Shown: positions 22,791 through 30,895 of the stretch, in pieces
Layout: every line of letters starts with the position of its first letter
Numbering within the stretch: position 1 is the stretch's first letter
Assembly: GCA_016281125.1 (NCBI GenBank)
Contig: JAEEIA010000041.1
Location: 1 to 64,000 of the forward strand
Length of the DNA: 64,000 bases
Direction: 5' to 3'
Source of the DNA: Oscillospiraceae bacterium
Lineage (GTDB): Bacteria; Bacillota; Clostridia; Oscillospirales; Ruminococcaceae
Program-made: the position numbers and the translations under genes
The notes under the pieces: model-generated
What the model saw: only the letters and a program-made list of their open reading frames with translations
Databases searched by the model: none
What the model was told of the DNA's origin: nothing

Positions 22791-22946
22791 TCACAGCGAA
22801 CCCTTGCATATGATTTCCGGCGGATATTGCTCCGGCGATTCCGCAGGGGGATTCTGCTCCGGCGGCTGTTTGTTCAGGTCGCTGCCGGACATGCTGTTCC
22901 GCAGATGCGGAATATAGATCTTTACATCGGATTCACGTTTTTCCAT
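22791..22946 (-). CDS. Possible 51-residue Pro/Glu/Gln-rich small protein
   Basis: ATG 22946 sits seven bases after AAAGGAG. The product begins MEKRESDVKIYIPHLRNSMS, then GSDLNKQ, and ends in a proline-spaced acidic stretch (PPEQNPPAESPEQYPPE) before IICKGSL. Codon choice looks normal for the region. No family is recognised and no minus-strand promoter is obvious. A strong opposite-strand promoter lies just past its end, so it may be controlled by antisense transcription or may not be a gene at all. Confidence 0.45.
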   Translation of the reverse strand: MEKRESDVKIYIPHLRNSMSGSDLNKQPPEQNPPAESPEQYPPEIICKGSL

Positions 22947-23033
22947 GCTGCTTCTCCTTTCTGCCGATGCCGCAGCCCTGATGCTCCGGCAAGGACAGTA
23001 TGCCGCAGAAGCCGCGGAATACACGGAGGAAAT

Positions 23034-23567
23034 ATGAAGCAATACGGGAAACATTTGGCGCGGCTGCTGCTCTGGCTGCTTCTTTCGGAGATATTCTGCC
23101 TGGTGCTTGCGTTCTCGTTCGCGCTGCTCGGCGGATCGGTTCTGCTGCGGCTTGCAGGAATGCTCTGTGAAATCACGGCACATGCTCTGCTGATGTACAA
23201 TACTGCGCAGAAAACCGCAGAGGACGACCTGCGGAGATACCGGCAGACCGGAGCCGCAATGCCGGTACGCAAGCCGCTGCTGCTGGCTGTCTGCGGGATG
23301 CTGCCCGCATGGCTGCTCTGTCTGCTGCTGACGCTGTTCCGGGACAGCGTACTGATGCAGAATATGTTTCTGCTGCTGAACGCGCCGTTCATCGGGCTGT
23401 ATCAGCTGCTGTTTGACGGACATGAGCCGTTTTCGGCTGTGCCGCCGATGCGAAGGCTCCTGACTGCGCTCCCGCCGCTGCTGACGGGCGCCGCATTGCT
23501 TGCGGGCTATCTGCCGCATTACCGCCGCGGTGTTGCAGCTTATCATGCCAGAAGCTCCCGCGGATAA
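23034..23567 (+). CDS. Unknown polytopic membrane protein
   Basis: A 177-residue protein; ATG 23034 follows ACGGAGGAAAT. Four to five hydrophobic segments: ~8-35, ~38-55, ~82-103, ~113-125 and ~147-160, with a charged loop (KTAEDDLRRYRQTGAAMPVR). It ends 60 bp before the polysaccharide deacetylase gene and may be co-transcribed with it. No family recognised. Confidence 0.7.
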   Translation: MKQYGKHLARLLLWLLLSEIFCLVLAFSFALLGGSVLLRLAGMLCEITAHALLMYNTAQKTAEDDLRRYRQTGAAMPVRKPLLLAVCGMLPAWLLCLLLTLFRDSVLMQNMFLLLNAPFIGLYQLLFDGHEPFSAVPPMRRLLTALPPLLTGAALLAGYLPHYRRGVAAYHARSSRG

Positions 23568-23626
23568 ATGCAAAACGGCTGCATATACTGCTTCTGCGGG
23601 TACTCACCGCAGGAAAGGATGACAGC

Positions 23627-24352
23627 ATGAAACGGCAAATGAACCTGCTTGCAGTGCTGACCGCAGCTTCTCTGCTGACAGGACTTCCGGTTTCGGCGGA
23701 GGGCTACGGACAGGGCAGAGAGCGGGATGCGCTGAACCGTCCGTCCGGCGCCGTGTCATTTCAGGCGCAGTATGCGGAAAGCGGTGCCTACGCGCTTTCC
23801 TCGGATCCGTCGCGGATTATTCTGACATTCGATCAGGGCTATGAGAACGGTTATACTGCGGCGATTCTGGATACGCTGCTGGAAAAGCATGTGACGGCAA
23901 TCTTTTTTCTGACGGGCGACTATGCAAAAAAAGAGCCCGCGCTTGTCCGAAGGATGATTGCGGAGGGGCATACGCTCGGCAATCACGGCATGACACATGC
24001 GTCCGTCGCGGGCATGAACAGCAGCGCCATTGAGGAGGAGCTCGTGAGCCTGCACGGCTATGTGCAGGAACGGTACGGCTATTCCATGCAGTATTTCCGG
24101 CCGCCGTGCGGGGAATACGATGCCTTTGCGCTGGAGAAAATCCGTTCGCTCGGATACAGCACGGTGTTCTGGAGCGCAGCCTATGTGGACTGGAAAACCG
24201 ACGATCAGCCGGAGCCGTCTGCCGCACTTGCGCAGCTGACGGATATGGCACACGGCGGTGCGGTTTATCTGCTTCACTCCGTTTCGGAAACGAATGCGAA
24301 GATTCTGGGCGATCTGATTGACGCGCTCCGCGAAAAGGGATATACGGTTTAG
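23627..24352 (+). CDS. Polysaccharide deacetylase (PdaA-like, CE4)
   Basis: A 241-residue exported protein; ATG 23627 after GGAAAGGATGACAGC. Signal peptide ~1-24 (MKRQMNLLAVLTAASLLTGL, ends SAEG). The NodB-type domain has LTFDQGYENG (motif 1, Asp-Gln as in PdaA rather than Asp-Asp), HTLGNHGMTHAS (metal His pair), YFRPPCGEYD, and VYLLHSVSE near the end. PdaA removes acetyl from N-acetylmuramic acid during spore cortex synthesis; this product may act on peptidoglycan in a similar way. The protein stops soon after GYTV. Confidence 0.85.
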   Translation: MKRQMNLLAVLTAASLLTGLPVSAEGYGQGRERDALNRPSGAVSFQAQYAESGAYALSSDPSRIILTFDQGYENGYTAAILDTLLEKHVTAIFFLTGDYAKKEPALVRRMIAEGHTLGNHGMTHASVAGMNSSAIEEELVSLHGYVQERYGYSMQYFRPPCGEYDAFALEKIRSLGYSTVFWSAAYVDWKTDDQPEPSAALAQLTDMAHGGAVYLLHSVSETNAKILGDLIDALREKGYTV

Positions 24353-24367
24353 CAGCTGCTTTCGGAG

Positions 24368-24395
24368 GGCGGCGCAGTCACGGTGCTGCGCCGCC
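24368..24395 (+). terminator. Terminator-like hairpin after the deacetylase gene
   Basis: GGCGGCGCAG (24368-24377) pairs with CTGCGCCGCC (24386-24395), 8-base loop. Only a weak T-run follows. Confidence 0.6.
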
Positions 24396-24426
24396 TGTTA
24401 CATTTGCAGTATCTCCGACAAACTGA

Positions 24427-24455
24427 AACGGCAGATACGCAGTGTATCTGCCGTT
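24427..24455 (-). terminator. Terminator of the leftward 24492-27817 cluster
   Basis: A perfect 12-bp stem (AACGGCAGATAC with GTATCTGCCGTT), 5-base loop, located 37 bp past the stop of the leftward gene at 24492. Confidence 0.65.
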
Positions 24456-24491
24456 GATGCTTTGCGGATGCTTTCGGTACAGTTTCTCCGG

Positions 24492-24953
24492 TCAGCCGAA
24501 CTGCCGGTTCTTTCTGATGCTCACTATGCCGCAATACAGGCCGACAACGCCAATGAATAACGGAATGGCCGCATTGAGCGTGCTGCGTTTCCTGCCGTTG
24601 TTCATAATGCCGGAGCTGTAATCGGGCTTGCTGAGAATGTTCACGGTTTCGCCCTTCATGCGGCTGCCGGAGTTGTGCCCGATGAAAACGGTGTGCTCAA
24701 TCCCGCTGTCATCGGTGCAGAGTACCTCAATATTGCTGAATGTTCTTGTTCCGCCGTCCCCGTCGGATTCTGTGTAGGTTTCACAGGAGATGACCTCGCC
24801 GGTCAGCTTGAGCGGGAAATCCTGCTGTTCCATTTTTGCGCCGATCAGAATCGCAAGACCTACTATGAGGAATGCGGCTGCGAATACGAACCAGATATAG
24901 GAACGCTCGGGCTTGCGGCCTGGCTGATAATCAGCCGGATTGAATTCTTCCAT
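24492..24953 (-). CDS. Small membrane protein with DUF3592-like extracytoplasmic domain
   Basis: A 153-residue protein. Start ATG 24953 (MEEFNPADYQ) lies after AAAGGAGGAATTCCC; a start eight codons earlier overlaps the ribosome site. Two membrane segments (~24-42 and ~128-145) flank a beta-rich stretch (LTGEVISCETYTES, VLCTDDSGIEHTVFIG, GETVNILSKPDYSSG), the usual layout of DUF3592. Lies 96 bp downstream of the EAL gene. Role unknown. Confidence 0.65.
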   Translation of the reverse strand: MEEFNPADYQPGRKPERSYIWFVFAAAFLIVGLAILIGAKMEQQDFPLKLTGEVISCETYTESDGDGGTRTFSNIEVLCTDDSGIEHTVFIGHNSGSRMKGETVNILSKPDYSSGIMNNGRKRSTLNAAIPLFIGVVGLYCGIVSIRKNRQFG

Positions 24954-25049
24954 TGGGAATTCCTCCTTTTGAATCATGATTTGATTTCAGTTTCCGGTTA
25001 TGCAGGGATTGCCGGGTGAACTGCGTCTGTTGCTTTTCGATCAGCCGGG

Positions 25050-26237
25050 TCAGTCCGGCAGATTCTGGCAGAGCGAAATGACAATGATATCGTCGGAATA
25101 GACGCTCTTCACAAAGAAATCCACGGTTTCCAGGCGCCGGATCATGCCGTCATCCCCGCGCTGCCGCGTGACAAGCCGCACCTCACGGATCCCGTTTTCA
25201 TAATCTGCGAGCAGCTTTTCCCGGCTGAACGCCGCCTTGAAATCTGCGCGGTCATCCGGCTCCATGGTTTCTGCGCCGCGCAGGATCAGGTCGTCATACA
25301 TTCCGGCGGACGGACAGCTTGTCACCGTAAAATTCTGATTCGTCATTCCGTAATAGGTGTTCCGCGTCAGATTGGAGAAAATGACGAGCGGATAGCGCCG
25401 GAAAATGACACCCATCAGCAGATTGGCTGCGCTCGCAGGGCTCTGAATCCGGAGAATATCCACCGATTCCTCTGCCGTCGGGTTTGACTGACAGAGTGCG
25501 AGGTAATCGTCCTCCGGCATCGGACGGGCCAACAGATAGCCCTGAATCTTGCTGCAATCGCATGAGCGCAGGAAAGCAAGCTGTTCCTTGGTTTCAACGC
25601 CCTCAGCAACGGTTTTCATATGCAGGCGGTGTGCGAATGAGAAGATGCTTTCCAGCACAATGCGTTCCTTTTCGTCCTCACAGTTGCGGCTGAGCAGAGA
25701 TTTGTCGAGTTTCAGCACATCCGCCGGAACGTCTTTGACAAATTGCAGCGAGGACAGGCCGCTGCCGAAATCGTCAATTGCAACCGTAAAGCCGGCTTCG
25801 CGGATCGACAAAATCCAGTCGGAAAATTTGGATTCCTCGTCAACCATTGCAGATTCTGTGATCTCAATTTCAATCAGCGGATGCGGCAGATCGTATCTGT
25901 CTGCCATCGCAGAGAGCTTTTCGGCAAAGTTTGCTTCGCGGATATGTCTGCGCGAGAAATTGACCGAAACCGGAAACTGCGGCATCATATTCTGCCTGAC
26001 CAGTGTTTTGCAGACATGCTCGGTGACAAACCAGTCAATGTCCATAATCAGGTCGGATTCCTCTGCCGTCGGAATAAACTCTGAGGGCATGATCACGGTG
26101 CCGTCAGGTCTGATCCAGCGCACAAGCGCCTCAGCACTTTTCAGCCTGTTTGTCATCGTGACATACTGCGGCTGGTAATAGACACAAAGCTCGCCCCGTT
26201 CCAGCGCGGCTTTGATTTCCTCTGCCGGATATTTCAT
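25050..26237 (-). CDS. EAL-domain c-di-GMP phosphodiesterase
   Basis: A 395-residue cytoplasmic protein; start ATG 26237 with AAAGGACGGAAGC upstream. EAL domain ~1-245 with the key motifs intact: SAEALVRW (EAL), VNFSRRHI, IEIEITESAM, IDDFGSGLSSL, LKLDKSLL, AEGVET, QGYLLARPM. So it should hydrolyse c-di-GMP. The ~130-residue C-terminal part (ANLLMGVIFRRYPLVIFSNL... to the end) is a PAS-like or unknown sensor. It is 47 bp downstream of the GGDEF gene, forming a make-and-break pair. Confidence 0.9.
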   Translation of the reverse strand: MKYPAEEIKAALERGELCVYYQPQYVTMTNRLKSAEALVRWIRPDGTVIMPSEFIPTAEESDLIMDIDWFVTEHVCKTLVRQNMMPQFPVSVNFSRRHIREANFAEKLSAMADRYDLPHPLIEIEITESAMVDEESKFSDWILSIREAGFTVAIDDFGSGLSSLQFVKDVPADVLKLDKSLLSRNCEDEKERIVLESIFSFAHRLHMKTVAEGVETKEQLAFLRSCDCSKIQGYLLARPMPEDDYLALCQSNPTAEESVDILRIQSPASAANLLMGVIFRRYPLVIFSNLTRNTYYGMTNQNFTVTSCPSAGMYDDLILRGAETMEPDDRADFKAAFSREKLLADYENGIREVRLVTRQRGDDGMIRRLETVDFFVKSVYSDDIIVISLCQNLPD

Positions 26238-26284
26238 CGTGCTTCCGTCCTTTCTTTCTGTCTGCCGGACTGCTGCGGCTTTTT

Positions 26285-27817
26285 TCAGCGATAGCTGCCG
26301 AACTCGCTTTTGAACTGCTTCTTTTCCTCATACATGGCATGATCCGCGCGTCTGAACACCGGCTCAAAGGTCATGTCACCGGAGGCGCGCTCCGCCATGC
26401 CGACAGCGGCAGAATACCGGAGCCACGGATCCTTGTCGGTCTGTGCAAAGGATTCCGCCAGTTTTGCGCGCAGCTCCGCAGTAATCTGTGCGCGGTGATC
26501 GTAATCCTGTCCCTGTAAAACTGCGACAAATTCGTCGCCGCCGATGCGGAATACCGGCGAATGCTTGAACGCCTCGCAGATCATATGGCAGCAGCCGCAG
26601 ATATACATATCACCGGCCTTGTGGCCGAAATCATCGTTGATGTATTTCAGATTGTTCATGTCTACCATGACGACGGCGAATTCCAGGCTGCCTTCTGCCA
26701 GCTTTTCGTTCAGTGCTGCGACCTTTCTGGCATATGCCGCCTTGGAGCCGACGCCGGTCAGGGCATCCCTGTACGCCTCCTGACTGATCTGTCCGATCTG
26801 TTCCTCACGGGCTTTAAGCTGGCGCTCGCCCTCGGTCACATCCTGAATGCGCAGATAGGAGCCGCTCAGATGACCTCTTGCATCCGTTACCTTTTTTTCA
26901 TCCAGCTCATAATAAAAGGTGTGCTCACCGGCGGTCACCGTGCGCTTGATCTGTGCCGCAGCCGCGGAATTGCCCGGATCCCCGAATTTCTTCCGCAGAT
27001 TTTCTGCTGCCGCTTCATAATGGTCGCCTTTGATTTCCGCCAGCTTGCAGCCCTGTTCGTTGGCCCAGAGGCAGTTGCCGTTCGGATCGAAGATATAAAA
27101 CGCGTCCTCCAGATTGGAAACAATGTCCGACAGCACGCGGTCCAGCACGCGGAGCGGTCTGTACAGAATCGCAAAGTAGTAAATCATCACGCCGAATACG
27201 CCGTATCCGAGCATGGAGCGGTCAATCGCATCCCGGAAGAAGATGTTGTAGGTCTGCACCAGACCGATGCCGGTCATGGCGGCCAGAATGACGGTGTACC
27301 GTTCCCGGTTGATGCGCGGTGTTTTGACCGAAAGCAGAATGAACATCAGAATGACGGAGAAGAACACGCCGTAATCCACAATGCGGTGAACCGTCTGTCC
27401 CCATAGAGGAACCAGCTTATAATAGTCAAATCCCTCAACGTCCACCGCGGTGATCTGAAACGCATGTCCGAAAAACGGATTCAGCATCATCTGCACGGCG
27501 TCCAGCACCAGAAACAGATATGCGATATACGGATCCGCTCTGTGCCCGTCCTTCCGGCGGCAGTATGCATTCGTAAAATTCACCAGTGCGCCCATCACAA
27601 GATCCATGCCGAGATAGTAGAAATAATGTCCGATCAGCGCAGGAAACCGGCTGCCCGTTGCGACAATCATCAGATTGCCCAGCACCGGCGGAATCAGTGC
27701 TGCCTCCAGAAAAGCAACCGAATTCCGTGCGTGCTTGTCAGAGCGCCGTGTCAGAATGGTACAGACCACCAGTGCCAGAATCAGAATCAGAAATAAAACC
27801 GAAAATAAGGCTCTCAT
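26285..27817 (-). CDS. Membrane diguanylate cyclase (7TM-PAS-GGDEF)
   Basis: A 510-residue protein; start ATG 27817. Seven hydrophobic segments occupy ~1-225 (histidine-kinase-type 7TM sensor), then a PAS-like domain (~235-330; AFYIFDPNGNCLWANEQGCK, YLRIQDVTEGERQ) and GGDEF (~350-510; DALTGVGSKAAYARKVAALN, VVMVDMNNLKYINDDFGHKA, FRIGGDEFVAVLQ). The active-site GGDEF is intact. The RxxD inhibitory site five residues upstream is not present (KHSP), so product inhibition is probably absent. Promoter at 27886-27914. Confidence 0.92.
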   Translation of the reverse strand: MRALFSVLFLILILALVVCTILTRRSDKHARNSVAFLEAALIPPVLGNLMIVATGSRFPALIGHYFYYLGMDLVMGALVNFTNAYCRRKDGHRADPYIAYLFLVLDAVQMMLNPFFGHAFQITAVDVEGFDYYKLVPLWGQTVHRIVDYGVFFSVILMFILLSVKTPRINRERYTVILAAMTGIGLVQTYNIFFRDAIDRSMLGYGVFGVMIYYFAILYRPLRVLDRVLSDIVSNLEDAFYIFDPNGNCLWANEQGCKLAEIKGDHYEAAAENLRKKFGDPGNSAAAAQIKRTVTAGEHTFYYELDEKKVTDARGHLSGSYLRIQDVTEGERQLKAREEQIGQISQEAYRDALTGVGSKAAYARKVAALNEKLAEGSLEFAVVMVDMNNLKYINDDFGHKAGDMYICGCCHMICEAFKHSPVFRIGGDEFVAVLQGQDYDHRAQITAELRAKLAESFAQTDKDPWLRYSAAVGMAERASGDMTFEPVFRRADHAMYEEKKQFKSEFGSYR

Positions 27818-27885
27818 AAATCCCGCCCTTTCTGAAAACCAGAATGCATTTCAGCTTCATCCGGGTATCTTTCTTTGCACTTTTG

Positions 27886-27914
27886 ATTATAGCACGTTTC
27901 AGATGAAATATCAA
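27886..27914 (-). promoter_or_regulatory. Promoter of the GGDEF-EAL operon
   Basis: Minus strand TTGATA (27914-27909), 17-bp spacer, TATAAT (27891-27886). Confidence 0.75.
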
Positions 27915-28008
27915 TAGATTCCGCGGATAATTTGTGGAATCGAACAAAAATATCGCCGCGGATGCACCGTAAAACGGCTGCGGATTTGTTCCCTGGAAGG
28001 TGTCGAAT

Positions 28009-28037
28009 TTGACAAAGCACTGCATCCGTGCTATAAT
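28009..28037 (+). promoter_or_regulatory. Promoter of the DUF2156-pepD-sbcDC run
   Basis: TTGACA (28009-28014), 17-bp spacer, TATAAT (28032-28037). Confidence 0.8.
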
Positions 28038-28069
28038 GGGGTATCAAAAACAGAAAGGCGGATTCCCGC

Positions 28070-28975
28070 ATGTCCCTATGCTTTCACAGCCCTGTTCCGG
28101 CGGATCGGGCAGCTGCCGCAGCGGCGGCAAACAGTGTCCGTGCAATGGAAAATGACGCAGCCTTTGTAAATCTGTATCTGCTGCGCGAGAAATACGGTAC
28201 GGAGCTTTGTGTGTCCGGTGGGATGCTGTTCCGGCGGTATCATTCCGGTATCCGTGCGGGCTGTTACGGCTTTCCGATCGGGAACGGCGATCTGCGGGCG
28301 GCGGTTTCTCTGCTGGCTGCCGATGCGGATGAACGCGGCATTCCGCTCCGGCTGACGCTGCTGACAAAGGCGCAGTGCGAACAGCTGGAGGCGCTGTTCC
28401 CGGGGCAGTTTGCAGTTGAACCGATGACGGATTATACCGAATATCTCTATTTGCAGGAAAATCTTGCGGCGCTCCGCGGCAGCCGCTATCACGGAAAGCG
28501 CAATCACATTGCGCAGTTCTGGCGCGGATGTCCCGAGGCGTATATTCAGCCGCTCATCGCGGAAAATGCCGACATTGCAGTCGGGATTGCAGAGCAGTGG
28601 CTTGCCGCGCGCAGTAATCCGGACGATTCTTCTCTGCGCTATGAGCTTTCCTGTATTCGTGAGGCTGCTGCGAACTGGGATGCGCTGCATCTGACGGGGC
28701 TGCTGCTCTACGACGGCGCGAACCCGATCGGCATGACGGTCGTTTCGGAGATTTCCGCCGGTGTTTTTGATATTCATTTTGAGAAGGTGATTCCGGCGCA
28801 TCCCCATGCATGGCCGGTCGTCGTCAATGAAATGGCGAAATGCCTTGCGGGCGCCGCTTATCTGAACAGGGAGGAGGATCTCGGGGAACGCGGAATGCGC
28901 TCTTCCAAGCAGTCCTACCGTCCCGACCTGCTGAACGAAAAGTACACTGCGCTCCGGCGCGGAAAGGAGCTCTGA
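28070..28975 (+). CDS. DUF2156 (MprF C-terminal-like acyltransferase fold) protein
   Basis: A 301-residue protein; ATG 28070 after GAAAGGCGGATTCCCGC. It matches the soluble GNAT-like DUF2156 family: an N-terminal half with FVNLYLLREKYGTEL and an end segment AAYLNREEDLGERGMRSSKQ followed by SYRPDLL, both typical of the family. Related domains transfer aminoacyl groups to lipids in MprF, but stand-alone members have no proven substrate. First gene of an operon; the next gene starts one base after its stop. Confidence 0.8.
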   Translation: MSLCFHSPVPADRAAAAAAANSVRAMENDAAFVNLYLLREKYGTELCVSGGMLFRRYHSGIRAGCYGFPIGNGDLRAAVSLLAADADERGIPLRLTLLTKAQCEQLEALFPGQFAVEPMTDYTEYLYLQENLAALRGSRYHGKRNHIAQFWRGCPEAYIQPLIAENADIAVGIAEQWLAARSNPDDSSLRYELSCIREAAANWDALHLTGLLLYDGANPIGMTVVSEISAGVFDIHFEKVIPAHPHAWPVVVNEMAKCLAGAAYLNREEDLGERGMRSSKQSYRPDLLNEKYTALRRGKEL

Positions 28976-30883
28976 ATGCTGAAAACAATTCTCTCACCGG
29001 AAACCTGCGCGGTCTGCCGGAACTGCTGTATCTTCGAGGAACAGAGCGCGTGGGAGCTGCCGACATTTCCGGCGGCCTCCGCAGAACGTCTGAGGAACCG
29101 TCCGCAGTACCGGTTCCGGCAGGCGGAAGGACGCATCCGCGTCACGCTGCCCTATGACGAAACCCATGCCGCACAGCCGTGTCCGTTTCTGGATCCGGAA
29201 CGCGGCTGTACGCTTCCGCCGGAGGAAAAGCCCTTTGCATGCTCCGTCTGGCCGCTCCGCCTGATGCGCCGCCCGGACGGAACCGCAGCACTCGCGCTGT
29301 ATGCAGGATGTCCCGGCGTACCGGATGCGGAAGATCCGGCATGGAGCAGACTGCTTGACGGCGGGCTGCGTGACCGCATCTTTGCAGAGGCGGAACGCGA
29401 CCCCTCCCTGGTTCTGCCCTGTCACCCGAATTACCGTTTTCTGAAGCAGCAGGAGGATTATGTGTTGCATGTTTATCCGCAGCCGCAGGCTGTTTTCCGG
29501 TATTTTGCCGAGATTGCCGCAATTCCGCACGGCTCCGGCCACACGGAGCAGATCCGGGAATGGGCGACGGTGACCGCATTGAAGCTCGGGCTTTCCGTTC
29601 AGGCGGATGAAGCCGGAAACGTCATCATCCGCAAGGCAGCGACCGCGGGGTATGAAGATCACCCGCGCGTGATTTTGCAGGGACATCTGGATATGGTCTG
29701 CGCGCAGCTGCCGGACTGCAAGAAGGATATGCTGCACGAGGGACTGGATCTGGTCTGGGGCGGGGAGTACCTCTCTGCCGACGGCACGACGCTCGGCGGC
29801 GACGACGGCATTGCGGTCGCATATGCATTTGCGCTGCTGGAATCGGATACGATTCCGCACCCGCCGCTGACCGTGATCCTGACCGCAGACGAGGAAACCG
29901 GCATGGACGGTGCAACCGGGCTCTCTCCGGAGCAGCTCGACGGCGTGCATCTCATCAACATTGACTCGGAGGAGGAGGGCGTGTTCACGGTCGGATGTGC
30001 AGGCGGCGTGCGGTCGCATCTGCGGTTCCCCGTGATTATGCAGCCGGCAGCCGGAACGGCGCTGACGGTTTCGCTCTCCGGACTGACGGGCGGGCATTCC
30101 GGTGCGGAGATCCACAAGCCGCTGCTCAATGCGAACGCTGCGGTGCTCCGGCTGCTCTCCGGCATTCAGAATCCGATCCGTCTGGCTGCGTTCCGCGGCG
30201 GCGTCCGGGACAATGTGATCCCGACGGAGTGCTCTGCGCAGCTGTATACAGAGGAACCGGATCTGGTGCAGGCATCTCTTTCCGCAGGACTGGCTGCGCT
30301 GAAAGAGGAATATCCCGGTGAAACAGGCATTCGTCTGGAAATCACCGGAGAGGAGGCGAGCGGGCAGGCGCTCTCTGCCGTCAATACGCAGACGCTGCTG
30401 TATACGCTGAACCGTCTGCCGAACGGCGTGCAGGAGATGAACGAACTGCTCAATATGCCGGAAACCTCGCTGAACCTCGGCATTTTTAATCTGGATGACA
30501 GTGCGATGCAGGTCGATGCGCTGATCCGCAGCGGCGTCAATGCCAAAAAGCGGGCGCTTGCCGATGCACTCCGTCAGATCGCGGAGCAGGCAGGCGGAAG
30601 CTGCGCGGAATCCGGGGACTATCCCGCATGGGAATACCGCCCCGGCACGGCACTGGAGGAAACTGCCGTCCGCGTTTTTGCGGAGCAGTATGACAGGGAA
30701 CCGCAGATTGTGACAATTCACGCGGGACTGGAATGCGGCATCTTATCGGACAAGGCGCCGCAGCTGGCCTGCATTTCAATCGGCCCGGATATTCTGGACA
30801 TCCACACCCCGCGGGAGCGGCTTTCGATTCCCTCTGTGCAGCGGACATGGGAGTTCCTCTGCGCACTGCTTGCCGCACTGTAA
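28976..30883 (+). CDS. Fusion of a YkgJ-type Cys-cluster domain with PepD (M20C Xaa-His dipeptidase)
   Basis: A 635-residue protein; ATG 28976 after GGAAAGGAGCTCTGA. Residues ~1-160 are YkgJ-like, with Cys at CAVCRNCC, PCPFLD, GCTL and FACSVWP (possible metal or Fe-S site). Residues ~163-635 are a full PepD: FAEIAAIPHGSGHTEQIREW, ILQGHLDMVCA (metal His/Asp), LGGDDGIAVAYA, ADEETGMDGATGL, GGHSGAEIHK. PepD hydrolyses dipeptides such as carnosine-type aminoacyl-His. Just at the junction AGGAGG (29451-29456) is followed five bases later by in-frame GTG 29462, so a stand-alone PepD may also be made. Operon with sbcDC. Confidence 0.85.
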   Translation: MLKTILSPETCAVCRNCCIFEEQSAWELPTFPAASAERLRNRPQYRFRQAEGRIRVTLPYDETHAAQPCPFLDPERGCTLPPEEKPFACSVWPLRLMRRPDGTAALALYAGCPGVPDAEDPAWSRLLDGGLRDRIFAEAERDPSLVLPCHPNYRFLKQQEDYVLHVYPQPQAVFRYFAEIAAIPHGSGHTEQIREWATVTALKLGLSVQADEAGNVIIRKAATAGYEDHPRVILQGHLDMVCAQLPDCKKDMLHEGLDLVWGGEYLSADGTTLGGDDGIAVAYAFALLESDTIPHPPLTVILTADEETGMDGATGLSPEQLDGVHLINIDSEEEGVFTVGCAGGVRSHLRFPVIMQPAAGTALTVSLSGLTGGHSGAEIHKPLLNANAAVLRLLSGIQNPIRLAAFRGGVRDNVIPTECSAQLYTEEPDLVQASLSAGLAALKEEYPGETGIRLEITGEEASGQALSAVNTQTLLYTLNRLPNGVQEMNELLNMPETSLNLGIFNLDDSAMQVDALIRSGVNAKKRALADALRQIAEQAGGSCAESGDYPAWEYRPGTALEETAVRVFAEQYDREPQIVTIHAGLECGILSDKAPQLACISIGPDILDIHTPRERLSIPSVQRTWEFLCALLAAL

Positions 30884-30895
30884 AGGAGGCTTTCT

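Noticed and set aside
22810-22917. Rightward Gly/Cys-rich frame starting MISGGYCSGDSAGG, resembling a bacteriocin-like peptide
   Set aside because: It has no ribosome site, and the opposite strand has a better initiation site and more normal composition.
24353-24460. Possible read-through extension of the polysaccharide deacetylase past its TAG
   Set aside because: The in-frame continuation overlaps a GC-rich terminator hairpin and the PdaA-like domain is already complete at GYTV.
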